The position numbers and the translations under genes were made by a program. DNA of 64,000 bases, taken from contig JAKAOG010000002.1 in the NCBI GenBank assembly GCA_021823325.1, positions 1 through 64,000 on the forward strand. Direction: 5' to 3'. This DNA is from an archaeon (GTDB lineage: Archaea; Thermoproteota; Nitrososphaeria; Nitrososphaerales; Gagatemarchaeaceae). Shown here piece after piece: positions 16,737 to 25,655 of this stretch (position 1 is its first letter; every line of letters begins with the position of its first letter). The notes below the pieces were generated by a model. That model saw only the letters and a program-made list of their open reading frames with translations. It did not search any database and was not told the origin of the DNA.

Positions 16737-17897
16737 TCAACTGACCGAGGGAATTTCCGGGATAAAATTGAACAGCCCGATTCGAGGATATCCATCACGA
16801 AAATCCAGTTTGGAGACCGAAGCGGGTTCAGGGTAGAAGCACCGCATCTTTCCGTAATCAAAGCCCAAAGTGGAACATATTGCCGCCGCTATGGGATCTC
16901 CATGAGAGACTAGCAGCGCGTTCCCTTTGCATTGCCTCCTGATGGATTCTATCGAGGCGTGCATTCTGGACATTAGATGTGAAAAACTCTCTCCATTGTC
17001 ATACCTTTGACGGTCATAGGGATTACCATATCTCCCCAATACCACGTTCAACTTCATGCCTTCCCAAGAACCTACGTCGGCTCCTGTTAAATCGTCCATC
17101 ACTCTTACCTTGAGCTTATGGGGCTTGGAGATTGTCTCCGCGGTCTCTAGCGCACGTTTCAATGGACTCGAATAGATACACTCGAAGTCCTCGCTTTCGA
17201 GGAACCGAGAGACTCCTCTTGCTTGATCTTTGCCCTTCTGGCTCAGACCAATGTCGTTTCTCCCCCTTAGTCTGCCCTCAACATTCCATTTGCTCAGCCC
17301 GTGTCGAACGAGGAAAAGAGCGTGACGATACTTGATTGGAGCGGGGGCCCTTGGAGCCGGTGCGATAAGATTCTTGGAGGTCAGACAATCCATTATCCTG
17401 TCGACTGAAGATGCCACACTTAGCACCGTTGTCTCAACGGTTACTTCCGGATGAAGGGGAATTTCGTATCTGTCACCCTTACCCGTGAAGTTCTTGACTA
17501 GGCCTCGGTTCGCCTTAGCGTACAGCCCCTTGGGGTCGCGTTGGATACAGACTTCTAGCGGGCAACTAACGTAAACCTCAACAAAGTGCGTGTTTTCGCC
17601 ACGGACGAACTCCCTCGATTTTTCATACGGAGAAACAAAGGAAGCAACAACGTTGATTCCATGCTTGGTCAAAAGCTTGCAGACATGCGAGATGCGTTGA
17701 AGATGCTGGACCCTCGCTGACGGTTCGAACCCGGTATCAAACCCGGGATGCTTCCTGATCTCATCTCCATCCAACATCTCCGTCTTATAGCCGCGGCGAG
17801 CTAGCTCGCGCGCCAAGGCAGCGCCGATCGTGGACTTGCCAGAGCCCGGGAGACCGGTCAGCCATACGACAAAACCCTCCTTGGCTTGGTCCACCAA
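16737..17897 (-). CDS. APS kinase fused to histidine phosphatase
   Basis: About 386 residues. The N-terminal part is a complete adenylylsulfate kinase: Walker A GLPGSGKST, LDGDEIRKH, a SFVSPY segment and CIQRDPKGLYAKA. After residue about 190 comes a histidine-phosphatase (phosphoglycerate mutase-like) domain with LVRHGLSKWN, catalytic VSHGDP and YSSPLKRALETAE. The true start is TTG 17897 or GTG 17894, since the ORF-track N-terminus overlaps the upstream gene in another frame. Kinase-phosphatase fusions of this form recall PFK-2/FBPase-2. The gene has clearly lower GC than its neighbours, suggesting transfer. The in vivo substrate is open. Confidence 0.85.
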   Translation of the reverse strand: MVDQAKEGFVVWLTGLPGSGKSTIGAALARELARRGYKTEMLDGDEIRKHPGFDTGFEPSARVQHLQRISHVCKLLTKHGINVVASFVSPYEKSREFVRGENTHFVEVYVSCPLEVCIQRDPKGLYAKANRGLVKNFTGKGDRYEIPLHPEVTVETTVLSVASSVDRIMDCLTSKNLIAPAPRAPAPIKYRHALFLVRHGLSKWNVEGRLRGRNDIGLSQKGKDQARGVSRFLESEDFECIYSSPLKRALETAETISKPHKLKVRVMDDLTGADVGSWEGMKLNVVLGRYGNPYDRQRYDNGESFSHLMSRMHASIESIRRQCKGNALLVSHGDPIAAAICSTLGFDYGKMRCFYPEPASVSKLDFRDGYPRIGLFNFIPEIPSVS

Positions 17898-17902
17898 TCC
17901 AC

Positions 17903-18796
17903 TTACCGGGGTCCGAATCGTCTGATCAATATGGTAAGCCCCAAGCCCAGGATGAAATACGAGTAGGCAATCTGAAGCAAAAGAAGCCCTTCGTTCCCTG
18001 AAGGACTGGCAACGAGAAAGGACCTTTGAACTGACAGGTTTAGAGCCTGAGCCAAGTCTAGACCAGTGGCCCAATTTGCGAACCCAAAGGCAAATACGCT
18101 CAGAATGAATGTGATTCCCCAGTTCTGAATGCTTTCCCCATATCCTGTCACTATCCCCCAAAAGCCGAAAGCGAACCCTTTCGGCCAACTCTCGGATGTC
18201 AGCTTGCGCTGGAGAGTTCTCTGCTCGTTGAAGTAAGCCTTGCCCGCCATGTCGTAGTCACCGACGTCGCTCCATACGCCCTTCGCCCGGCGATACGATC
18301 TGATTGCATCTGACATCAGCTCTTGAACTTCACTCTTTGGCCTGCCATGCTTCTGCAGAAGCCCAACTGCCTCAACGTAGCATCGACCGGACTTGTTGTA
18401 TGCGATTCCTGACCGCCTGTACTCCTCCAAGCCCCGAAAACCGTGCCCTGAGAAGTGGTATATTCGCCCGGCCATGGTATAATATTGAATCCTTTTGGCG
18501 TCGTCGTCCAGGCAGTCAGCCACGGCTTCATAGGAGGCAGCAGAAGAGTAGTACAGAAAGCTCTGTCGATATGAGCCAAGGTAGGTCGCAGGGAAGAGGA
18601 GGTCTGCGTCCGTTTTGAACTTCTCCGCTCTCGCGACAAACACATCCGGCGACCCCTTGACGACGGATTTTCCCTTCGCAACCTCCTCAGAGAGTTCGTC
18701 AAGGTAAGGCTGAAACTCCTTCTTCAACGTGTCGGGAGTCTCGGCGGACAACGGCCATGATTCTCGGGGTTGATTAATTGAAGTTTGCCCGAGCAC
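17903..18796 (-). CDS. Helical-repeat protein with C-terminal channel-like membrane domain
   Basis: The 297-residue product has a long helical N-terminal region (about 20-190, TPR-like or alpha-solenoid) and two transmembrane helices near the C-terminus (about 215-240 and 268-290). The TGYGESIQNWGI entry and the RR-ended final helix resemble two-helix ion channels of archaea, but no TxGYGD selectivity filter is present between the helices, so conduction is doubtful. TTG at 18751 is an alternative start, about 25 nt from an AT-rich CAATTAATC. It precedes the APS kinase gene by 5 bases, in the same low-GC island. Confidence 0.6.
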   Translation of the reverse strand: MLGQTSINQPRESWPLSAETPDTLKKEFQPYLDELSEEVAKGKSVVKGSPDVFVARAEKFKTDADLLFPATYLGSYRQSFLYYSSAASYEAVADCLDDDAKRIQYYTMAGRIYHFSGHGFRGLEEYRRSGIAYNKSGRCYVEAVGLLQKHGRPKSEVQELMSDAIRSYRRAKGVWSDVGDYDMAGKAYFNEQRTLQRKLTSESWPKGFAFGFWGIVTGYGESIQNWGITFILSVFAFGFANWATGLDLAQALNLSVQRSFLVASPSGNEGLLLLQIAYSYFILGLGLTILIRRFGPR

Positions 18797-18923
18797 AAAA
18801 CTTTCGAAGCTTGGCCGATCGATGGGCGCACACGTGCAAATCGTATCAAAGGCAGGTGCCTTTTTGGGACAACGAGGTTTGTCCCTCAGCGCTTAAAGCG
18901 ACCGCCCACTCGGCTGAGCGAAG

Positions 18924-20396
18924 TTGGAGTTCACGTTTGAAGTGAAGGAGACGGACCTCCTCGGGAGGGTCGGGGAGCTGCGCGTGGGAGGGAAGACCCT
19001 GGAGACCCCTTACATGTTCCCGGTCATCCACCCGGTCAACCAGCAGATACCGACCCAGGAGCTGACGTCGATGGGGTACGCCGGGCTGATGACCAACTCC
19101 TACATCATCTACTCTCGGAGGAGGCAGGAGGCGCTCGAGAAGGGGATACACTCGCTCCTGGGTTACGACGGGGTCTTCATCACAGACTCGGGAGGGTACC
19201 AGGTCCTCGAGTACGGAGACCTGGAGATCGGTTACAAGGACGTGGCTGAGTTCCAGGCTCGAATCGGCTCGGAGCTGGCGGTGACGCTCGACAGGCCGAC
19301 GGGGTACCCGCAGAAGAGGCCCGTTGCGAAGGCGTCCGTGGACTACAGCTTCAAGAACGCGAAGGCGACGCTGGACGAGTTCGGAGAAGAGAAGACGACG
19401 TGGGTCGGCCCCATCCAGGGAGGGCTGTACCTCGACCTTGTCAGGAGGTCTGCGAAGTCCCTCGTCGCGGCCGGGTTCGAGTTCCTCGCGCTCGGGAGCC
19501 CCGTGCAGGTCATGCAGAACTACATGTACTCGGACCTCGTCGACATGATCGTCGCCGCGAGGCGCGCCATACCGTACTCCGTCCCGCTGCACCTCTTCGG
19601 CGCGGGGCACCCGCTGACGATGCCTCTCGCAGTGGCGCTCGGGTGCGACACCTTCGACTCGGCGAGCTACGTCCTCTTCGCCAGGAGCGGCCGCTACATG
19701 ACGAGGAGCGGGGTCCTCACGCTGAAGTCGATGAAGTACCTCCCATGCAGCTGCCCCGCCTGCGCCGCGACCAGCGTCACGGAGCTGTCGGAGATGGGGC
19801 ACCAGGAGAGGACGCGCGTCCTTTCCCTCCACAACCTGTCTGTCCTCAGGGAGGAGATCGAGTCGTGCAAGGAGGCGGTGTCTGAAGGGAGGCTCTGGGA
19901 CCTGGTCGAGGAGAGGTCCATGGCTCACCCGAAGCTAAGGGACGCCTTCGCGAGGATGGCGGAGTACAGCCGCGACCTTGAAGTCGGGACCCCCGCCCTG
20001 AAGGACAGGGGGCTCTTCGTCAGGAGCGACCTCGACCGGGCGAGGCCCGAGCTCGCGATAGCGAAGTCCAACCTCGCGGGCGCGACGTCGAAAAGGTCGA
20101 AGGCGGCGCGGGTGGTGGCGGGCCCGTCGGGGAGCAGAGAGAAGGCGGACGAAGACCTCTACGGCGTCCACCCCGTCCTGGGGGCGTATCCTATCGAGCT
20201 TCAGTTCCAGTACCCGTTCAGCCAGACCGAGACTTCCTTAGCCCAGGCCGCGCCCCCCGACCCGAAGAGACAGCTGAAGGCGCTCGGTTACGCCACGGTG
20301 AAGAAACGGGCGGGCGAAGGGAAGCCTGTCAGGAGTAGACGGACCCGGCGGGGCGCTTCTCCTTCTCTTCGATCATCTTCAGCTCGCTCTCGATGA
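18924..20396 (+). CDS. tgtA: tRNA-guanine(15) transglycosylase (archaeosine synthesis)
   Basis: TgtA swaps guanine-15 of tRNA for preQ0, the first step to archaeosine. At 490 residues it has the catalytic TIM barrel with FITDSGGYQVLEYG (nucleophile/base Asp region), PIQGGLYLDLR-like loop and the zinc-binding CSCPAC. No PUA domain is seen. A TATA box (CGCTTAAAGC) about 29 nt upstream sets the TTG start. Its last 68 bases overlap the convergent PAC2 gene; the basic Ser/Arg-rich tail there may be a by-product of the overlap. Confidence 0.92.
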   Translation: MEFTFEVKETDLLGRVGELRVGGKTLETPYMFPVIHPVNQQIPTQELTSMGYAGLMTNSYIIYSRRRQEALEKGIHSLLGYDGVFITDSGGYQVLEYGDLEIGYKDVAEFQARIGSELAVTLDRPTGYPQKRPVAKASVDYSFKNAKATLDEFGEEKTTWVGPIQGGLYLDLVRRSAKSLVAAGFEFLALGSPVQVMQNYMYSDLVDMIVAARRAIPYSVPLHLFGAGHPLTMPLAVALGCDTFDSASYVLFARSGRYMTRSGVLTLKSMKYLPCSCPACAATSVTELSEMGHQERTRVLSLHNLSVLREEIESCKEAVSEGRLWDLVEERSMAHPKLRDAFARMAEYSRDLEVGTPALKDRGLFVRSDLDRARPELAIAKSNLAGATSKRSKAARVVAGPSGSREKADEDLYGVHPVLGAYPIELQFQYPFSQTETSLAQAAPPDPKRQLKALGYATVKKRAGEGKPVRSRRTRRGASPSLRSSSARSR

Positions 20397-21024
20397 CCTC
20401 GGCCCCCTTGATCAGCGGCGCCGTGTTGGCCGTGAACCCGTACCTCTTGGACAGGAACTCGACCGCCGCGGCCGCGGCCCTCGGGTCGACCCGTTCCGTG
20501 TTGGAGTAGGCGAGCACCGCCACCGCAGGGAAGGAGTTCATCTCGAACGCGTTCAGCAGCGAGGCGACGGGCCCGACGATCATCCTGTCCTCCTCGAATA
20601 TCGGCTCCCCCGGGGCCCCTCCCTTGGAGGCGAAGGCGCTCGTCATCGCCAGCTTGTACCTGCTGTCGTCCGTCCTGAGCGTCTCGTCGAGCCCGCCGAC
20701 GAGAGCGACCTCCTTGACCCCCGACCCCATCATCCAGTCGGCGAGCTGCCTGTAGAACTCGTTCTCCTTCTCCCTTACGGGAGAGACCTCTGCCTTCAGC
20801 AGGGAAAGCTCCCCGGCCGAGAACACCTCGTACGGGGTGGATATCCTCCCTTCCACCTGAGAGGCGACCGCGGGGGCGTGCTCGTAGTCGATGAACGCCC
20901 TCCTTTCGGCCTTCAGCTCTGTGATCAGGAACTTCACGGTCCAGTATCCGGTGGCTCCGATGCCGTGGAACCCGGCTATGAGAGACGTGCCGTCCAGCCT
21001 GCTGTCTGCGGGGACCACCTTCAA
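20329..21024 (-). CDS. PAC2-family proteasome assembly chaperone-like protein
   Basis: The 231-residue protein shows PAC2-family landmarks: the N-terminal LIAGFHGIGATGYWTVKFL, a central alpha-beta core with VKEVALVGGLDE, and the C-terminal helix pair. PAC2-like proteins in archaea are related to proteasome assembly factors. The gene converges on tgtA with a 68-base overlap, and the sedolisin gene lies just upstream on the same strand with a 33-base gap. Confidence 0.85.
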   Translation of the reverse strand: MKVVPADSRLDGTSLIAGFHGIGATGYWTVKFLITELKAERRAFIDYEHAPAVASQVEGRISTPYEVFSAGELSLLKAEVSPVREKENEFYRQLADWMMGSGVKEVALVGGLDETLRTDDSRYKLAMTSAFASKGGAPGEPIFEEDRMIVGPVASLLNAFEMNSFPAVAVLAYSNTERVDPRAAAAAVEFLSKRYGFTANTAPLIKGAEVIESELKMIEEKEKRPAGSVYS

Positions 21025-21057
21025 CTGGGTTCTCGGACCGGTCAGGATGTTCGGGAC

Positions 21058-24000
21058 TTAAACATACGGTGCGGCGGCGGCAGGGACGGGAGGCTTCCTC
21101 CTCAGAGCGAGCAGGGCGGCGACCAGGGCGACCACCGCGACCGCCACCGCGCCGTACAGGAGGTAAGCCGAGTATCCGCTCTGGGCGGACGACTGCAGGT
21201 AAGAAGACCCTGACACCGTGAGCGACGTGGACTTCCTGTTGAGCGAGTTCACCTGGGTCCCGCCGGTGAGCGCCAGCTTGGACCCGGTGGCCGTCAGCGT
21301 CCCGACCTGCGACCCCACCAGCGTCACGCTGGAGTCATAGACGGTGAGGTTGCCTATGTTCGAGTCCATGATGGTGATGTTGACGCCGCTGACGTACAGG
21401 CTGTCCCTCCCGATCCCGGTCAGCACGTACCCGGTCCCGTTTGATGTGACCAGAGGCGCCGTGGCGATGTCGGACTGGGAGAGGGTGGCGTTAGGGTAGT
21501 AGACGTACGGGAGGACGTCCACGTAAGCTGTCGACGGGACGAGGTTGACCCCCTGTGCGGACTGGCCGCTGACGAAGACCGTCCACGGCCCGGACGCCAG
21601 CCCGGGGAGGTTGCCGAAGAACGGGTTGAACGCCGCGAGAGGAGACGGGATCTGGTACGCGCCCTGCCACTCCCCGAGGGTCGCGTTGTAGAGCATCGGC
21701 ACGCCGGTGTAGCCGTAGAAGTCCGTGACGTACGACTCGAAGGCGTACCCGGTGGCGACGACGGTGGCCATGAACGTCCCCGAGTCGACCGGGGCGCCGG
21801 TGGAGTTGGTGACCTTGGCCGTGACAGTGACGTACTGCCCTTCGTAGACGGTTGCCGGCGCGGAGACCGTGTACCTGAGGGTGGGCGCCGACACGTACAA
21901 CCCCGTGGTGAAGTTCCCGAGCTGCGCGGTGGAGCTGTCGTTGGGTTGATAGGACGAGAGGAACTGGACCTTGTAGAACCCCTGGGTGAGGTTGCTCGGG
22001 ACCGTGAAGTTGGCCTCGTTGTATCCGAAGAAGTCGAAGACGCCGAACTGGGCCTTGTTCGGAGACGGCTGCAGCTTCGCCGAGGCGACCAGCGAGCCCG
22101 AAAGGGAGTAGAAGTCCGCCGTGGCGTTGGAGGTGTAGACGCCGGAGCCGTCGGCCGTCGAGGTCTTCGCCAGCAGGACGGCGTCCTGGCCGGGGGCGGC
22201 GGAAGGCAGGGCCCCGTCCAGCGGCGTGAGGATGACCCCGGTGACCGCTTCTCCCACGTAGAAGTACGAGTAGACGCTTCCAATCCCTGGCGAGTCGATG
22301 ACGAGCTCGTACGACCCCTGGGGTTCGCCTGTCGTGATGTTCGCCTGTCCGGTGTAGAACCCGAACCCGCTCGAGTTGAGGACCACGTTGGATATCGTCC
22401 GCCCCGCGTAGATCAGGTGGGCTGTGAGCGTGGCGGTAGAGATAGGCGTCCCGTCGGGGGCGTCGACCAGCGCCGAGATGGTGAACGGGGTTCCTGCGCC
22501 CAGGGTGGTGGCGAACGGATATGGGACCGGGGTGGCGATGGCGAGGCTGTCCCCGATGCTGACGTCGGCGATGCCGTACCCCGTCGCCGTCCCCGACGTG
22601 CCGTACACCTCGACCGTCCACGAGCCTGCAGGGTCGGTGCTCTTGGGGGTGTAGCTCCCGGTCCAGGCGAAGCCGTCATACGACATGGGGACGGTCGCTA
22701 TCTGACCCCCGGGGCCGACCAGGTTCGCGTAGAAGCTCCCCGAGGTCACCGGGCCCGTCGACCCGGACGCCGTGGCTGTTATCGTGAACGCCTCCCCGTA
22801 CGTGTACTGCGCAGGGGCAGAAGCGGCGGAGCTCTTGCTCGTCGTGACCTGGATGGTCATCCCCTGGGTCTGGTTCTTCAGGGCGGCGGCCAGCGCCGTG
22901 ACGTCAGGGGTGCCGAGACCGGTCACCAGGTTGTACCCGGGCCCCGCCTGGTACTCCCCGTTGAATCCGGAGCTGATCTGGTGGAAGGCGGCCTGATACT
23001 CCGCCTTGTTCGCGTAGATGGAATAGAGCGACGGGTTGAGGAGCCCGAGGGACCTGCCGACGTACTGGTCGAGGTCGGCGGCCATCCCCGCCCAGAGAGG
23101 TGAGGCGAGGCTCGTCCCGCCTATCACGTAGTTCCCTCCTTCGAGGACGATGGCGAACCCCGTGTATGGGTTGGCGTCAGCTGAAACGTCCGGCGCGCTC
23201 CTGAACGGAGAGGTCACGGCAGAAGCCTGATAGTACGGCTGGGCGAATATGGCGCTGTACCCTCCCCCTGAGCTTACGCCCTGCCCCCCGACGTACTGTG
23301 GCGAAACGCTCCACGCCGACTCGCCCTGGTATGTCTTGCTCGAGCCTCCTCCTGTCGAGTTCGTCCCGGCGGCCATGTAAAGCGTGGTCCCGCCGACTCC
23401 GGTCACGAACGGCGAAGTGGCGGGGAAGTCGGCCGTCACCGTGGTGGTCCCGTCGAAGGCGCCGTAGTCCCCGGACGAGGCGAGGAAGGTGATCCCTTCC
23501 GCGGCGCCCTTCTGGAAGTAGTAATCGAGGTAGGCGTAGTTCAGGAACCCGGCCGCCGAGAAGCCCGACTCCCCGAACGAGTTCTCCCCGAGCCCCCAGC
23601 TCATGGACACCACGTTCCCCAGGTGATTGTCGACCACGGTCTTGACCGCCGCGAAGAGGGCGTTGCTCGCGTTGGAGGCGATCACCAGGTTGATGTGGGC
23701 GTAGGGGGCCGCGGTGTGAGCCGCTTCCACGTCGAGGGCGGTCTCAGCGTCCCACCCGTACTTTATGCCGTTCGCGGGCTGGTAAGTCCCGACCGGGATG
23801 ATCGTCAGGTTCGCCGCCGGGAGGCCGTACTCCTTGTCGAACGTCGCCAGGTCCTGCTGGATGGTCGGGTCCCCGTAGGCGTCGATGATCGCTATCGTCT
23901 CGCCCCGTCCGCCGTACCCCTGTGAGAGGAGCCCGGTGACGTTGTAGGCGTTCTGCAGGTCCTTGGCCGAGTAGTAGGTCGCGGCGAACTGTATCCCTTC

Positions 24001-24231
24001 GGCGAGGGGGACCGAGTTCGGCCTCTGCGACTGGAAGACGTTCGTGCCTTCGAGCTGGCCGAGGATGACGTAGTTTGTCGAGAACGAGACCCCTGACCCA
24101 AGGACGGGGGACGCAGGGGCAGGCGCGGCGGGAGCCTGCACGGCAGCGACGGCGACCGCGGTCTGAGCGAGCATGAGGAACGCGACGAGAGGCGCCGCGA
24201 CTCTGAGCATGCGTCCCGTAGATGACCTCAA
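21058..24231 (-). CDS. Sedolisin-type (S53) peptidase with C-terminal membrane anchor
   Basis: A 1057-residue secreted protease. After a signal peptide (about 1-30) the catalytic core spans about 80-450: Glu and Asp in WDAETALDVEAAH, oxyanion Asp in SSGDYGAF and nucleophile Ser in GGTSLASPLWAG. About 500 residues of beta-sandwich repeats follow, then a transmembrane helix and a short basic tail (LRRKPP). Sedolisins work at acid pH. Only about 50 residues separate the signal peptide from the core, so the usual large activation domain seems absent. A TATA-like CTCTTATACC about 29 nt upstream supports TTG 24231. Confidence 0.9.
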   Translation of the reverse strand: MRSSTGRMLRVAAPLVAFLMLAQTAVAVAAVQAPAAPAPASPVLGSGVSFSTNYVILGQLEGTNVFQSQRPNSVPLAEGIQFAATYYSAKDLQNAYNVTGLLSQGYGGRGETIAIIDAYGDPTIQQDLATFDKEYGLPAANLTIIPVGTYQPANGIKYGWDAETALDVEAAHTAAPYAHINLVIASNASNALFAAVKTVVDNHLGNVVSMSWGLGENSFGESGFSAAGFLNYAYLDYYFQKGAAEGITFLASSGDYGAFDGTTTVTADFPATSPFVTGVGGTTLYMAAGTNSTGGGSSKTYQGESAWSVSPQYVGGQGVSSGGGYSAIFAQPYYQASAVTSPFRSAPDVSADANPYTGFAIVLEGGNYVIGGTSLASPLWAGMAADLDQYVGRSLGLLNPSLYSIYANKAEYQAAFHQISSGFNGEYQAGPGYNLVTGLGTPDVTALAAALKNQTQGMTIQVTTSKSSAASAPAQYTYGEAFTITATASGSTGPVTSGSFYANLVGPGGQIATVPMSYDGFAWTGSYTPKSTDPAGSWTVEVYGTSGTATGYGIADVSIGDSLAIATPVPYPFATTLGAGTPFTISALVDAPDGTPISTATLTAHLIYAGRTISNVVLNSSGFGFYTGQANITTGEPQGSYELVIDSPGIGSVYSYFYVGEAVTGVILTPLDGALPSAAPGQDAVLLAKTSTADGSGVYTSNATADFYSLSGSLVASAKLQPSPNKAQFGVFDFFGYNEANFTVPSNLTQGFYKVQFLSSYQPNDSSTAQLGNFTTGLYVSAPTLRYTVSAPATVYEGQYVTVTAKVTNSTGAPVDSGTFMATVVATGYAFESYVTDFYGYTGVPMLYNATLGEWQGAYQIPSPLAAFNPFFGNLPGLASGPWTVFVSGQSAQGVNLVPSTAYVDVLPYVYYPNATLSQSDIATAPLVTSNGTGYVLTGIGRDSLYVSGVNITIMDSNIGNLTVYDSSVTLVGSQVGTLTATGSKLALTGGTQVNSLNRKSTSLTVSGSSYLQSSAQSGYSAYLLYGAVAVAVVALVAALLALRRKPPVPAAAAPYV

Positions 24232-24359
24232 ACGTCCTGTCCGAGCCGGCGGGCGGTATAAGAGAATTCAGCGGGAGGGGGCCAGCCGCAAAATCGCGGC
24301 TTTCACGGAAAGGCTTAACTACAGAGAAAAGTTCGCGGAATCAAAGAGTTTACGATTCA

Positions 24360-25616
24360 ATGGAGGTCAAGGTACTGGGAGCCGCCAGGCAGGTCGGCCG
24401 CTCCGCGTTTCTAGTCTCTCACAAGGACACGAAAATCCTGCTCGACTACGGGGCCATGACGACGAAGGTCCCAGGGTTCCCCATGCACGTCCCGCCGAAG
24501 GGGATCCAGGGGCTCGTCCTCAGCCACGCTCATCTCGACCACTCCGGGGCGGCGCCGCTGCACTTCCTCACAGGGTCGATGAAGCTTCACGCGACACCAG
24601 TGACCTCCGAGCTGTCCAACCTGCTCATCCAGGACTTCATCAAGATCTCAGGGCAGTACCTCCCGTTCGAGTTCCTCGACCTCATGGCGATGAACTCCAA
24701 CACCGTCAACCACGGATACATGGAGCCGTTCCAGATAGGGGACCTCACCGTGCAGTTCTACGACGCGGGGCACATCCCCGGTTCAGCGGTCGTTGCGGTG
24801 CAGGGAGGGAACAAGAGGCTGATCTACACGGGCGACATCAACGGGGAAGAGACGAACCTTCTCGCGGGGTCGTGGAAGAACCTAGGCGAGGCTGACATGG
24901 TCATAACCGAGAGCACGTACGCGACCGCGGACCACCCCGGGAGGAGGAAGGCCGAGGAGGAGTTCACCGACTTCGCGAACGCCGTGGTGGAGAGGGGAGG
25001 GATACTCCTCGTCCCAGCGTTCTCCGTGGGGAGGGCGCAGGAAGTCGCCATGACGCTGGTGAGGTCCGGGTTCAAGCACCCCATAGCCATGGACGGGATG
25101 GCCCTCAAGGTCAACGGCATACTGCTCAGATACCAGGAGTTCCTCAAGGACCCCGCCGCCCTCCGGAGGACGCTGGAGACGATAGAAGAGGCGACGAGCT
25201 GGAGCCAGAGGCGGAGGCTCATCAAGAGGCCGGGAGTGATAGTGTCACCTGCGGGGATGCTCGTCGGGGGCGCTTCGATATTCTACAACGAGCACCTATC
25301 CATGGACGAAAAGAACGCCATCGCGATCGTGAGCTTCCAGGTCCCTGGCACGCCCGGGAGGACGCTCATCGAGAAGGGGCTGACGATATACAGAGGGAAG
25401 CCGACGAAGGTGAAGGCCGAGGTCCGCCGCTTCGACTTCTCTTCGCACTCCGGGAGGTCCACCCTCCTGAGCGACCTGAAGGGGGTCGGAGGGAGCCCGA
25501 AGTTCCTCACCGTCCACGGAGAGGAGGAGTCGTGCCTCGCCCTCGCGAAGGAGCTCCACGACGGGTTCGGGGCTGAGGCGACGGCCGCGATGCCTGGTCA
25601 GGAATTCACCGTCTAA
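24360..25616 (+). CDS. Beta-CASP metallo-beta-lactamase ribonuclease (aCPSF2-like)
   Basis: The 418-residue protein begins at ATG 24360; the ORF-track extension of 46 codons looks non-coding. Metallo-beta-lactamase motifs are present: SHAHLDHSG, the DAGHIPGS histidine and YTGDINGE. The beta-CASP part has VPAFSVGRAQE and the terminal HSGR and TVHGEE motifs. No N-terminal KH domains exist, so it matches the shorter aCPSF2 type rather than aCPSF1. Such enzymes process RNA 3' ends or degrade RNA. It is divergent from the sedolisin gene. Confidence 0.9.
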   Translation: MEVKVLGAARQVGRSAFLVSHKDTKILLDYGAMTTKVPGFPMHVPPKGIQGLVLSHAHLDHSGAAPLHFLTGSMKLHATPVTSELSNLLIQDFIKISGQYLPFEFLDLMAMNSNTVNHGYMEPFQIGDLTVQFYDAGHIPGSAVVAVQGGNKRLIYTGDINGEETNLLAGSWKNLGEADMVITESTYATADHPGRRKAEEEFTDFANAVVERGGILLVPAFSVGRAQEVAMTLVRSGFKHPIAMDGMALKVNGILLRYQEFLKDPAALRRTLETIEEATSWSQRRRLIKRPGVIVSPAGMLVGGASIFYNEHLSMDEKNAIAIVSFQVPGTPGRTLIEKGLTIYRGKPTKVKAEVRRFDFSSHSGRSTLLSDLKGVGGSPKFLTVHGEEESCLALAKELHDGFGAEATAAMPGQEFTV

Positions 25617-25655
25617 GGGTAGACTAAATACCGAGATTTTGGACGCGCGTACTGT

